DNA of 64,000 nt from Cryptomeria japonica (GCF_030272615.1 NC_081415.1:510761873-510825872), one strand, 5' to 3'; positions 21,341 to 32,565 are shown, counted from the first letter of the stretch. Notes: generated from the letters alone by a model not told the origin. Numbers and translations are program-made.

Positions 21341-22220
21341 ATGGAAGATCCTTCAGTTGAGTTGTTGACTTCACACAACTATCACACCTGGAAGCCCCAC
21401 ATCACGAGGCTTCTCCAGGCACGAGGGTTGTGGTCTTGTTTGGATGAGGTTCAACCTCTATTGCAGCGTCCTTATGAGCTTCTTCAGTACAGAAACTCGA
21501 TGGATGAGGCCATGGGTTCGCTCTCTTTGCATGTCTCTGACAGTCTTCTGTTTCACCTTGATGAGTTGCTCACTCCTCGCGCTATGTGGTTGAAGTTTGA
21601 GTCTCTCTTCGAGAGGGTTAATGAGATTTAGGCATTACAGATTGAGGTAGAGTTGGTTTCCTTGTCACCTGATTCCTTTCCCACCATTCACGATTTTTTG
21701 AACAAGTTCAAGACTACTAGATTTGTTCTTTAGGGATGTGGCAAGATCAAGACAGACACAAAGTGCATTCACTTGATTCTTTCGAAGCTCTGGGGTCATT
21801 TTTTAGTTTTTTCCCTTTGCTTTCTACTCCACCATGGATGGCTTGGGTGCTCATTTCACCATGCCCACCTTTGATGTCTTTTGTGAGTGTTTGTCTCATG
21901 AGCAGTCTCATCTTTCTCAACTGGATATGCTCTCAGGGTCCAAGAACAAAGCATTGGTTGCTCAGTCCTCTAAGGAGAAACAAAAGCAAAAACCGAAGCC
22001 AAAGAAGAATTTTGCAGGTAGTGAGCATTCCTCCAAGCCACCTCCTAAGTCTGATTCTAAACCACCATTTCCTCTGAAACATGGGAAATATTCACAGTTT
22101 GGTGAGTCTTCCTCCAAGAGTAAGAAGAAATCAGGAGACACTTGTAGTTTTTGTGGAAAGGAAGGACATCTAGTTTCCAAGTGTTGGAAATGCTTAGAGG
22201 CTTTAGAGGAAGCCATGTAG
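21341..22220 (+). pseudogene. Copia-B gag with zinc knuckle
   Basis: The probable start is the ATG at 21341 (MEDPSVELLTSHNYHTWKPH), which fits the usual copia gag N-terminus. The frame has a TAG at 21629, a TAG at 21731 and a frameshift between about 21780 and 21834. It then continues through a Lys/Ser-rich basic stretch to a CCHC zinc knuckle at 22143-22184 (CSFCGKEGHLVSKC), which binds element RNA in the particle. A TAG lies at 22218. Both early stops fall where Gln is expected. Confidence 0.9.
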
Positions 22221-22249
22221 CAACATCACATCTCCTCACCTCAGGCGTC

Positions 22250-25200
22250 TTCTCCTTTCATGGGGAAAGGTCATGCTCTCACTGCTCGAGTTTTGACCTA
22301 TGGGTCCACATGGATACTTGATTCTGGTGCTTCTCACCATATGACTCACACTCAGTAGTTGGTTACTTCTCTTGCCTCTTGTGGTACTTCACAGATTGCA
22401 GTGGGTGACTCAGTTCAGCTTTCTGTCTTGGGTTCAAGTTTTGTCCCTTTGGATGGGGGTACTCTGCAGGATATTCCAATTGTCCTTGACATCTTGACGA
22501 ACCTCCTATCCATTTATTAGATTTGTCATTCTGGCTTTGGTAATACAATTGAGTTCTCACCACATGATATGGTTATTCGGGACCTCCATAACTCTGATTT
22601 GGTTGTGGCTACTGGGAGTGTTGATACCGCATCTCATCTATACAGATTTGATGGATTTGAGCCCTCTGCGGGTGCCGATTTGTCTCTTATAGAACATGCA
22701 GATTCAGTGAGTAAGCTTTGGCATGAGCGCTTGGGCCATGTCAATTACAGTTATCTTTAGCAGATGAGTACACAGGCACTTGTTCTTGGGCTCCCACAGA
22801 TTTCCTGCACTGATGGTGTTTATCATGGTTGTGTGCTTGGCAAGCATCACAAAGATCCCTTTCCGAAGGCAAGAGCCCTTTGTGCTTTGGCACCCTTGGA
22901 GTTGATTCACAGTGATCTCATGTCATTTCCCACTCCTTTTTTTGGGGCCAAGTATGTACTCACTTTTATTGATGACTTCTCTAGATGCACATGGATGTAC
23001 TTTCTTAAGTACAAGTTTGATGTCTTTGATTCATTTCAAATCTTCAAGACATTTGTAGAGAAGCAGTCTAGTTGTTCTATTCGGTGGATACACACAGATA
23101 ATGGGGGGGAGTATGTGAATCAGGCTTTCAGATATTTTTGCACTGAGCATGGTTTGCAACATTAGTTTACTGTTCCCTACACCCCTCAACAGAATGGTGT
23201 CATTGAGCGCAAGAACATAACTTTATGGGAGATGGCAAATTGTATGATTCAATCCAGGTCCATGGATTCATCTTTTTGTGCTGAGGCAGTCAATTGTGCC
23301 AACTATATTCAGAATCAGATGCCTCACAAGGCGATTTGACATATGACTCCTGAGGAGGCTTGGTCTCATGACAAGCCTGATGTTTCTTTTTTCCGAGTGT
23401 TTGGCAATGAGGCATGGGATTTTATTCCTGATGCTCAGAGGAAAGCCATGGAGCGGAAGAGCCGACCCCTCATTTTTGTTGGCTACTGTGAGGATGTTAA
23501 GGTGTACAATTTGTTTGATCCTGATTCCAGAGAGGTTCTGTTTCGATGGGATGTTCAGTTTGATGAGTGCCTTCCCACAGTGGATACCCTGACTTCAATG
23601 TTTACTCCTCTGCCTACTCCTCCCACTGCATCTCTTCGGGATTATTTTGAGGATGATTCTGATGACGGTGCTGATGATCCAACATCCCCACCTCCACTTT
23701 CTCCACCTCATATGCCCAAGTGGGCTCACTTTACTATTAAGGCATTCGATTCTATGGCTGGTGATCCTTTAGATACTTGTCGCACCCCTTCTCATACTGT
23801 GGGTTCTAGTCTTTTGAGTCATGCCATTTCAGATGATCTTCAGACATTTTCAGAGGCTACATGACACTCTAAGTGGGATTTTTCTATGGAGGAGGAGCAT
23901 TCTTCTTTGATGAGGATCTTTGTCCTCTTCCTAAGGGCAGAAAGATGGTTAGGTGCCGCTGGTTGTATTACACTAAGTATGTTGCTAATAATTCCATTGA
24001 TAAGTACAAAGCACATCTTGTTGCGAAGGGTTTCTCACAGGTTGAGGGTATTGATTACTCCAAGACCTTTGCCCCAGTCGCCAAGATGAACTCTATTCAC
24101 TTTGTACTATCTCTTGCAGCTTCTCAGGGATGGCCCATTTTTCAGATGGATATGAAGAGTGCCTTCTTGCATGGGGAGCTACAGGAGGAAATCTACATGG
24201 AGCAGCCTCGGGGATTTGTGTAGGACAATTCTTTGGTTTGCAGACTTTGGTGTTCATTGTATGGTCTCAAACAGGCCCCTCGGTCTTGGTATGAGAAGAT
24301 GGATTCTTTCTTGCTCTCCACTGGTTTCACCCGCAGTCATTCTGATTACATAGTGTATATTCAGCTTCTTGAGGGTGAGATCTTGATTCTTGTGCTCTAT
24401 GTTGATGATCTCCTCATCACAGGTAGCTCATCCTCTATGATTCAACATATCCAGCGAGTCTTGATGGACCAATTTGAGATGACAGATCATGGTCTTCTGT
24501 ACTATTTCCTTGGTCTTCAGGTGATTCAATCTTCTAATGGGATCTACATTTACTAGCAGAAGTATGCTCTTGACATTCTTTGGCGCTTTGATATGCTTGA
24601 TTGCAAGCCTGCTCCCACTCATTTTTAGTCAAGGGTTGTTTTGATTACTACTTGTCCCACTCCTTTAGTAGATTCTACACTTTACAGGCAGTTGGTTGGC
24701 AGTTTGTTGTACCTGACTCACACCCGTCCCGATCTTTCCTTTGCGGTTGGCCTTGTCTCTCGATTCTCCCGTGATCTTCATGAGAGTCATTGGCAAGCCA
24801 CCAAATGTATCTTGTGGTACATTGAGGGCTCTATTTCTCATGGCATTCACTACACATCAGGGGAACCTCACATTGTTGGCTACACTAACTCAGATTGGGC
24901 TGGTGATGTCACTGATCGGAAGTCTACTTCTGGCTTTGTTTTTTGTCTTGGCTCTGGTCCTATCACATGGTCTTGCAAGAAGCAGACTGCTCATGCATTA
25001 TCATCTACAGAGGTTGAGTACTGAGCTGATGTGCTTGCCAATCAGGAGATCTTATGGCTTCGATAGTTGATGACTGAGTTTGGTTTTCGTCTTGACAGTC
25101 CCACTATTATTTGGTGTGACAATCAGAGTGCTATTCATATTTCCTGCACTCGGGTAGAGCATCAACGGACGAAGCACATTGAGCTTCACATGCATTTTAT

Positions 25201-25350
25201 CTGCCAGTTGATTCAGGATGGTTTTCTCATTCTGGAGTACATTCCCATTGCCGAGTAGGTTGCAGACATCTTCACGAAACCTTTTGCATCGCCGCGCTAT
25301 CTTCACTTGCGCTCTATGCTTGGGGTGAAGGAAGTTGTCCTTGGGGGGTC
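22250..25350 (+). pseudogene. Copia-B pol: protease, integrase, RT, RNase H
   Basis: Protease motif DSGAS is at 22320. GAG-pre-integrase and the HHCC zinc region (KLWHERLGH at 22716; CTDG and HGCVLGK) lie before the integrase core, which keeps D, D and E (HSDLMSF, HTDNGGEY, PQQNGVIERKN). RT has QVEGIDYSKTFAPVAKM, QMDMKSAFLHG, SLYGLKQAPRSWY and the active site YVDD at 24398-24409. RNase H has NSDWAGD, SSTEVEY and CDNQSAIH. In-frame stops are TAG at 22356, 22519, 22758, 23163, 24221, 24554, 24626, 25064 and 25256, and TGA at 23337, 23862 and 25022. There are frameshifts between 22358 and 22500 and near 23868. All catalytic residues I can place are still present, so the element decayed mainly by nonsense mutations. 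Confidence 0.95.
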
Positions 25351-25560
25351 TTTATGAGGCCTTCCTTCCTTCTTCTTCTTTCAGCATGTTCTTTTATCTC
25401 TTTTTGGAGAGGAGTTTTTTCCCACTAGGTTTTCTCCTTTTTTCTCCGTTTCATAGAGATTTCATTGTATTTGGGTACTTGATCAGGCCTTTTTGCCGGG
25501 ACCCATCTTTCCTGCTTTTAGTAGTTGTTCTAGGTTTTAGCTTCTCCCTAAGTCTAGCTT

Positions 25561-25569
25561 AAGGGGGGG
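25561..25569 (+). promoter_or_regulatory. Copia-B polypurine tract
   Basis: AAGGGGGGG immediately before the 3' LTR; primes plus-strand DNA synthesis. Confidence 0.9.
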
Positions 25570-25933
25570 TGTTAGAGTAATCGGTTCTTTACTTGATTAA
25601 TTAAACAATACTTGTTTAATTCTTTAAGTTCCCTATTATCTCTTTTTACACTTAAGCTAACATTAGGTGCATAATAATTAATTCTTTTATTAATTATTAT
25701 GTGCAAGCCTAGGTTTTCTCTTTTAGGGTTTCTTGACCTATTAGAGGTTATTTTTCTTTTTCTTGTATCATTATCACATTACACATTTTTTGAATATTGA
25801 GCTCTCATCTTTTTGAGCATATTTTTTGTGTATTGCTTTTTTGTTATTTGCTTCCTTGCTTCTCCTTGTAATAGGTTATTCAGCTTGCAAAGATCTTTAG
25901 GCTCCTATGGTGTTGTATTTATCAACTCTCACA
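25570..25933 (+). repeat. Copia-B 3' LTR
   Basis: 364 bp. Followed by the AGTGA target copy at 25934-25938. Confidence 0.97.
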
Positions 25934-26281
25934 AGTGATTCTCTAAAAAATGTAGAAATAAATGAAGGGTTATGAGTCTTTCAAAAGGTAATAATTATGG
26001 AAGGTTGTGTCTCTTTCAAAAGGTGATAATTATGAAAGTTGTGATGATTGCAGAGGGCATACATGGTGAAGAGGTGTGACTCTCCCTCACAATGGAGGAT
26101 ATAAAAGGAGAAGGTTTCATTTGGGGAGGAATCATCCATAAGATCAAAGAAGACAAGAAATTCAATGGATCAAGGGAGACATATCTAATATCAGAATTAA
26201 TAAAGGGAGAAAATTAGCCAATTTTGATGTTTACGAGGGAAAGATTTAGGGAAGTTTCCCTAAAGGGGACATTATACTTGT

Positions 26282-26848
26282 TGGCTAGTTAGCTTAAGGG
26301 ACAAAGAGAGTTAAGACAATCTGACAAGAAATAGAAGAAATTGAAGAAAAAACGACATACAAATCAAGCACATAATAAACCATTTTCAAAAGATGATTCA
26401 TCTAAGAAGGAGAAGCCTACTTGTGCACATTGCAACATGAGTGCACATGAAGGACATTCTATTATAAAAAGGATATTGATGAACTAAAAAAATCTTGAGA
26501 AGAACAACATTGATCTACCTTCTAGAATGTTTGAGTTATCTTTTTCTTCATATTCAAAACAATTAGGATCTACCAAGGTAAAAGGTCATGCAGGAGTTTC
26601 TTTTGAAGCAACTAAAAATATAGGTAAAGGTATTTGTGCTTCTACAAGTTTTGAATAAGGGAGATGGCTCCTAGATTCTAGAGCTTCTCATCATATGTTT
26701 TCTTCACAGTCTATGTTCTCCTATTTTGAGCCTTGTGATATGTCACTTATTTTGATGGGCAACAACACTTATATGAGTGTTATTGGGAAAGGTTCTATTG
26801 ATGTTGAGGATGGCACTTTCAATGCTATTTTGTGCGTAATGGACTTGT
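26282..26848 (+). pseudogene. Copia-A gag end and protease region
   Basis: Continues the gag frame from 18239 (ALLAS, stop, LKGQ). A Lys-rich stretch leads to a degenerate zinc knuckle (CAHCNMSAHEGHS) near 26427, then the protease region WLLDSRASHHMF near 26665, where the conserved Gly of DSGA reads Arg. The frame stops at the insertion-D junction after NAILCVMDL. Confidence 0.8.
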
Positions 26849-27932
26849 AAAGCACTGAGAGGGGGGGGTGAATCAGTGACACCAGAAATAATACTACTTT
26901 AAACACTGACCGATAGATAAACTTAACAAGTTTGTTAAGCAATATGCATGCAATAAAAAATGATATAACAACACCCATAATAAGTAAAAAATCCACCATA
27001 ACACAAGTGTTTATACGTGGAAAACCCAAATAGGTAAAAACCACGGTGAGATGTGACTCACAAGTTAACTATCTGCAGTAATAGATAACTGGTCGATTAG
27101 GGTCTACAAAAATACTCTGCTAGGAGCAAACCCTGTTAAAGATCCCAAAGCTTAATTAAAAGCTATACCATGTAAAGGTAATACCCTATAAGGAGTAACC
27201 TTGGTGGAGGATTTATGAATCCAAACTAATGGATCACTTGGTTAGAGGATCTGAACAATGAATCTTGTTAGAGCTTACCCGGTTAGGGGATTTGACTGTT
27301 GTAGTGGTTAGAAAAAATAGGTGATGTGATCTAGTAGTAGCACAAATTGCTTGTATAGATCCTCTTCTGCACACTTAACACTTATTTACCAACATACTCT
27401 GCGACTTAACACTTCTGCCTTCGCACATAACATATCACTTTCGCTCATACCACAATAATTAATTGTGATGTCAATAAATAGACATTTAGATTTCATGTCG
27501 GTCTATAGAAATCATAACACAATTACCTAGGTGCAGTGTATCTAGTCAAGTGATCATAACTCATCACAAAAATACCACCAAAATTTGTCGGTAAGGGTAA
27601 CTCATCACGACTTGTGATAAGTCATCACACAATCAACGAATACCGGTTGGAGTTAAACATATAAACCGTTATCCTTGATACTCTTGTGATAATCTCCACT
27701 GGATCTTCCTGTTGATGCCGAGTTATGTATAACCACTGGTTATCTCCATGCATTTACTGGTTGTCACCAAGTACCGGTTAGATATAAACCTCTAGTACAC
27801 CGGTTGTAGTGTAAACAACTTTGAAGTTACAATGATAGACAATATGAACATATGTGTGTGTATGTGTTTGATCAATGACAACATATGATGAATTCATTAC
27901 AATCATCATCAAGACAACAATACGTACCTCAT
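26849..27932. mobile_element. Insertion D, 1,084-bp unclassified repeat
   Basis: Splits the Copia-A pol frame: NAILCVMD.. ends at 26848 and NLLSIYLITHGGIGN.. resumes from 27937. The 4-bp TTGT occurs on both sides (26845-26848 and 27933-27936). The left end is aaagcactgagag followed by a G8 run and tgaatcagtg. It contains tacgtggaaaaccc and gtaaaaaccacgg, phrases I associate with a widespread plant repeat, but I cannot assign a class. No coding region is visible. Confidence 0.7.
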
Positions 27933-27936
27933 TTGT

Positions 27937-28310
27937 CAAACAATCTTCTTTCCATCTATCTGATCACCCATGGTGGAATTGGAAATACTTTAGAATTCAC
28001 ACTTGATTCAATTATCATTTGAGACTTGGAAAGAAGAGAGATAATTTCTACTAGGATGGTTGATCATGTATCTCCGTTATATGCCTTTTCAGACTTTGCA
28101 CTTGATATGGTTGTTGATCATATTCCTAGTGCGAAATTTGATTTTGAGGAGAAATTTGGTTACTTGAACCTAGGTATTCTCACATCTGATTCAGTTCTTG
28201 AACCTTACCTTTTGTCTCCTCCATCTTCTATTGCTTCTAATGATACTTGTGTTGCTACATTTAGTGCATCACGATTTACACCATCTTCCAAATATAGCTA
28301 CATGGGATGA
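27937..28310 (+). pseudogene. Copia-A pre-integrase segment
   Basis: NLLSIYLITHGGIGN, LEFTLDSIII, stop, then DLERREIISTRMVDHVSPLY match the copia region just before the HHCC integrase motif. After about 28310 the similarity to pol is lost. Integrase, RT and RNase H are absent. Confidence 0.7.
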
Positions 28311-29080
28311 CTACTTGGTAGACATTGCAGGTTTATTTGTGGGGTCTCATATTTTAGATGTGGAGATGCTATTCATGAAACTCATCTTCTCTTTGATGAA
28401 GTTTATTCTTCTTGAGTTGTTGTGGAGGAACCTTTGGGTCCTCTTGTTCATTTTCCAGATGATCATTCATCACAGTTTGACATGAGTGTGGATACTCTTT
28501 ACCAAAATTTGGAGGAGGTGTCTTTATCTCTAGAGGAGATATTTCAGTCTTTGGACCTTGCTCTACATATATATCTAAAGATTTTGTATTGTCATCTTCA
28601 TCAGTGTGGCCTAGAATGCTTGATTTTAAGGTGACAACTTTCAACATCGATATGGAGACACATGAGCAATTTTCAGAGACTTCATACATTTTACACCTTC
28701 TTCCTTCATATTCCTTTTAGGAATTGGAAGATGTTCTTCATACACCTTTGGTTTTGTTTCTTCTTAAGGGGAGGAATGTTCGATGATCATGGTCCATCTT
28801 CTACAACCTATTTCGAGCATCAACCATTGGTACAATAGATTACTTCAGGGAAGGCTACGTAGTCTTTCTTATGCTTTCTGTTTTGGAAAGGATTTCTTCC
28901 TTGCATGAGATTATTTCTTGTGTTTGAAAACTTATTTTCTTTTCTCTCTTTGTGGGAGGATTTTATCCCACTAGGTTTTCTCATTTTCCTCATTTGTGAG
29001 AGGTTATTTTGTACATGGGTACCTAATATGGCCTTGTAGCTAGGACCCATCTTTATATTTTTTTACCTACTTAAGAAACT
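28311..29080 (+). other. Copia-A 3' region
   Basis: Weak open frames without family motifs. Near 28967 the phrase cccactaggttttctc, followed by ggacccatctt, is shared with the Copia-B 3' region (25421-25515), although the LTRs are unrelated. Confidence 0.5.
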
Positions 29081-29092
29081 CTTAAGGGGGGG
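29081..29092 (+). promoter_or_regulatory. Copia-A polypurine tract
   Basis: CTTAAGGGGGGG abutting the 3' LTR. Confidence 0.8.
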
Positions 29093-29581
29093 TTAGTTTA
29101 GGTTTTTATTTTCCTTATGTTAGGGAATAATTATTTTTCCAAGACACATTACTAAGCTTGCTTAAGAAATATTATAATGGTTAGGATGCGGACACACGGC
29201 ATGATCCTTCAATCACATGTGTCATTCACCTCTACCTTTAGGTAGTTGAATGTCACACCTTCTATTGGATTTATTTTCCACCTGCCATAACCATTTGTTT
29301 GTCCTTACCGTTGGCATAACCATGTCTTTGGCATTTACCATGTAGGTAAAAATCCCACCTATTTTGGCTTGTTGGGAGTTATTATTCCTCTTAGTTTTAT
29401 ATGCCCATATTTTGTTATATAAACAATCCTCACTTCTCCCTATGCTAATTTGACTAGCTCACTTGATTATGAGTGCTAGTTTAGTGCTAAGGGAGTGGTG
29501 AGTTTTGTTCATCTCTAGGTTCAATCTTACTTTCCTTTAGTCATTTTGATCTTGGGCGGCTTCACATCTAAATCTAAAACA
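29093..29581 (+). repeat. Copia-A 3' LTR
   Basis: Begins TTAGTTTAGG and ends TAAAACA; homologous to 15450-15934 with many scattered differences, visibly more diverged than the Copia-B LTR pair. Confidence 0.88.
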
Positions 29582-31009
29582 CCCTTGGTGGTTCATCTTC
29601 TTATAGAGGTGGAAGAAATTAGTGTTGGGAATTTGGATATGAAACGTTACAATAATGACCTACCAATAATTTTTTAGTAATATAGAAGGTGATATAGAGA
29701 TTGTCATTGACCTTTGGTGAAAGAGGCCTCATTACCATTCAATGTCATTCCACATAAATGCAATGATAAATCTCAAAAGACATTATTTTTTAAGGTGAAG
29801 GTCCATGACAGTCTCTAAAGAAAGGCGCTATCTCTTAGTAGTTGGTGACAATAGCAACTAGGTCCATCACAACTTTCTACTTTATGAAATTGATGAGGTA
29901 TAGATGCAAGAAAAAACTAATAGCATAAAGAGTCTTTTATATATGCGTAAATAGGGATATGGAGATTAATTGTAAACATACTGAAATCACCATCCTATAA
30001 CTAAAAAGTTCACCAAGAAACATCATCTACTACCCTTCTAGATGGTACCATTGAATAAGAAAACAAAAGGCCAACACCCAAACCCTAAGTATAAATCCCC
30101 ATGTAGATAAGGAAAAGAGTAAAAATCCATCTATGGCCAAGGAAAGTTACACAAGCTTCAATTCACCACCAATCTTGAAAACATTACAACACCTTCATTT
30201 TTTACAAGAAATAGACTTACCTAAGAAGATACCACAACCTCCTCAAAAAAGTCATCCTTGTCACAACATTCAAAGAAAGTAGGAATAGTCTGCTTTGAAA
30301 GATAAAATTTGACCCCCTTAATAATTGCTTCCATCACTCTTTTTAGACAAATCTGTCTCCACTTTATCATATGGAAATGATCTAAAACACAATTAAAATA
30401 CACTTTGGATTTCAAAAGAAAAACATCTTAAATATCATCATGGAGGAAGGAGTTAATGCTATTCGAAAACATAGAATCATGACTAAGAGCGTGTGTCACA
30501 TTAAATATATTCTTTTGACCATGCATATGACTAGGTCTAGCAACATGTTAGCCATGGTATACTAAACATTAATGTAGGTAGTTTCATTAAAATCCTTAGC
30601 TAGCTCCCAAACACACACTACCTAGAGCCTAAGATTAATATTTTTTATTTCACATTCTAAGAATGGCATGAAAGGAACTCGAGATGCCCTACTATCGCTT
30701 TGAAGACAATGCTAACCCTCGGGGGCCGATCGATAGACCCTTGTTTGAAACACATCACTTCTTCCTTCATGAAAAATTTGTCCATCACCACCTCAAACTT
30801 CTAAAACCTCCCACTCTTAACCTTAGAAGAAGATGCCATTGAGCTAATAGAAAAAAAAGATAGCAATTGGAAAAAAAACTACACCATTGTCATTAACCAC
30901 AATCAAACATAGATGATGCTATGACAAAATAATGAGATTCATCCATTTTGAATTGAAATGGACTCTAAAACAATCATTTAAATCATTAAATGTCACCCCA
31001 CATTTTATT
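29582..31009. other. Spacer
   Basis: AT-rich DNA without a supported gene. Short frames (for example minus strand 30221-30415) show no family motif. Confidence 0.4.
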
Positions 31010-32416
31010 TAGTTGGAAACGACTAAATTTGATAATGCGTTAATTATAGAATGATGACAGAATAATTGTAATGCATAATTAATTAATTGTGAAACACAAT
31101 AAAACAGTCAGTCAAGATTAGTCATCAACATAAAAACTAAAACCATTTAAAAGCATTATCAAGGAAGATTAGTAAACAAGAAGCTAGGAAATAAACAAAA
31201 CGAAATGAATACAAAACTTCTCCATGATGCTCCCTTGCGTTAGCTCTTCCTTGTCCTCCTCCTCTCCAAGATCCTGTTGCTATGTGGAGTGTCCCCTTAG
31301 TTTGAGCACTTAGCACAATGGGATGCCAAATGGAGGATGGGAGATGATTGATTATGTCAAGTGTGGATGAAGCTTGCAAATGAAGTATTAATGTAAACTA
31401 GCAACTCCAACTAGTGGAAGAGATAAAACATCAAAAAACTCATTCAAAATCTCTACAAAATGATAATGCATGGATAATAGCTCTTGTCTTGTGTGTGTGA
31501 GACCTCAACAATGAAGGAATGAGCCCTATTTATAGAGGAAATGGGCAAATGAAGGGTTGAGATTGAGCTGATTGAGGAGGGGTTAGGATTGCCTGAGGAA
31601 GTGATGATCCTCAATCCATGTGCTCCTCTTCAAGCCAATCCCATGTTGAAAAGTGTCAACAAGGGAACACTAGAGAGGAGAGGGACAAAGCATTAAATGC
31701 TTCAAGAGACATGATGGTTATCATGGGTGGTTAGGTTAAGGTTAAGTTAATGGATAAAGGTTTTATCCAAGGGGTAAAGGAATGTGCAAGGGTTAAAGGG
31801 TTATATTGGTCGAAGCCTTTAAGAGTTTAGGGGACTTGAGGGTTGCCATGGATGGTTAGGTTAAGGGATAAGCCTTTAACCAAGGGTTGGAGAAATGTGC
31901 AAGGGTTAAAGGCGGGCTAGGTTGGTCAAAGACCCATGTGGGTTAACTTGTTGAAGGAAGAAGACCTTTAATGCTTTGTAAGAGCCTTAGATATTTTTGA
32001 GAAGTGACTCTTCCCTAATCCCTTAGTTTAGGAATGTGCAAACACTTAGAGTGGAATTAGGCTAATAATTATGAGTTTAGACATGATTAGGAGAAGGGTT
32101 AGTGTGCAACTTGCATTTTGTAGAAAGTGCAAGTGGGTGAGGGATTTAGGAGTTTAAACAACTATTTATTTATTTAAATGTGAGGGATGGACTTTTAGGG
32201 GTTTAGATAAATATTAATTTATTTAAATGTGAGAGGGGGATTTAATTAAATAAATATGATTTATTTATTTAATTAAAAGTTAGAACATGGTTTAATGATT
32301 TAAATTAATTAAATTTAAGATGAATTAATTAAATTATTAATTGTTGATCAATGGTTAAATAATCAAATAAATGCCAAGTATTCATTTAATTAAGTGGTCA
32401 TATTTGAGTGTCTACA
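31010..32416 (-). repeat. LTR-like repeat, boundaries uncertain
   Basis: On the minus strand the sequence begins TGTAGACACTC at 32416 and has a CTATAAATAG box at 31526-31535 followed by ggctcattcc, similar to the U3/R boundary of the solo LTR near 6830. It contains an imperfect repeat of about 130 bp (around 31715 and 31845; ggttaggttaaggg, aatgtgcaagggttaaagg). The other end and the target duplication were not found, so this is tentative. Confidence 0.4.
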
Positions 32417-32500
32417 AATTGTGTGTGCAAATTTAATTATATAATAACGTGAGCATAAAAATTTGTATAATTAAATATGTGCATTTGAAACATTGCCAAT

Positions 32501-32565
32501 GTTGGCATAGTGTAATGGTAAAATTATGGCATTGTTGTTCTAGCTATCAAGATTCAAACCCCGTT
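32501..32565 (+). repeat. tRNA-derived SINE head or tRNA-like sequence
   Basis: The A-box-like TAGTGTAATGG (32508-32518) and B-box-like AGATTCAAACC (32550-32560) are 31 nt apart, the spacing of a pol III internal promoter. No cloverleaf acceptor stem or anticodon arm closes properly, so it is not a functional tRNA gene. An A/T-rich stretch follows. SINE identity is an inference. Confidence 0.5.

Larger units (their letters stand above)
19639..25933 (+). mobile_element. Copia-B, near full-length Ty1/copia retrotransposon
   Basis: LTRs 19639-20003 (365 bp) and 25570-25933 (364 bp) begin TGTTAGAG and end CTCACA. They differ at about 19 positions by eye, roughly 95% identical. A perfect AGTGA target duplication flanks the element (19634-19638 and 25934-25938). 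A PBS follows the 5' LTR and a G-rich tract precedes the 3' LTR. Domain order is gag, zinc knuckle, protease, integrase, RT, RNase H: the Ty1/copia order. At least 15 in-frame stops and several frameshifts make it inactive. It is the youngest layer of the stack. Confidence 0.97.
18240..26276 (+). mobile_element. Element C, non-autonomous LTR retrotransposon
   Basis: The 5' LTR (18240-18853) and 3' LTR (19352-26276, split by Copia-B) are homologous over about 615 bp. They begin TGTAAT and end TTACA/TTATA. A perfect 5-bp target duplication CTTGT flanks the element (18235-18239 and 26277-26281). A PBS-like TGATATTAGAGCC follows the 5' LTR at 18856, and a purine-rich tgggtggggtgga precedes the 3' LTR. 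The interior is only about 500 bp and has no gag or pol. Without Copia-B the element is about 1.74 kb: larger than a classic TRIM, smaller than a LARD. It depends on another element's proteins. Confidence 0.9.
19352..26276 (+). repeat. Element C 3' LTR, split by Copia-B
   Basis: The left piece 19352-19638 and right piece 25939-26276 align in order to the 5' LTR. Copia-B plus one target copy (19639-25938) sits between them. Confidence 0.9.
15450..29581 (+). mobile_element. Copia-A, Ty1/copia element with nested insertions
   Basis: LTRs at 15450-15934 and 29093-29581 are clearly homologous over about 485 bp. A PBS follows the first (15935-15946) and a G-rich tract precedes the second (29081-29092). 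Outer flanks are CCCTA and CCCTT, a one-mismatch target duplication. Without element C (18240-26276), insertion D (26849-27932) and their target copies, about 5.0 kb remains. Gag, zinc knuckle, protease and a GAG-pre-integrase segment are recognisable, but no integrase core, RT or RNase H. The element is internally deleted or was already non-autonomous. It is the oldest layer of the stack. Confidence 0.88.

Noticed and set aside
19639-25933. TAG read as Gln (alternative code or suppressed stops) in Copia-B
   Set aside because: Many CAG codons remain, TGA occurs at Arg sites too, and several frameshifts are present. Decay by C-to-T mutation explains all of these.
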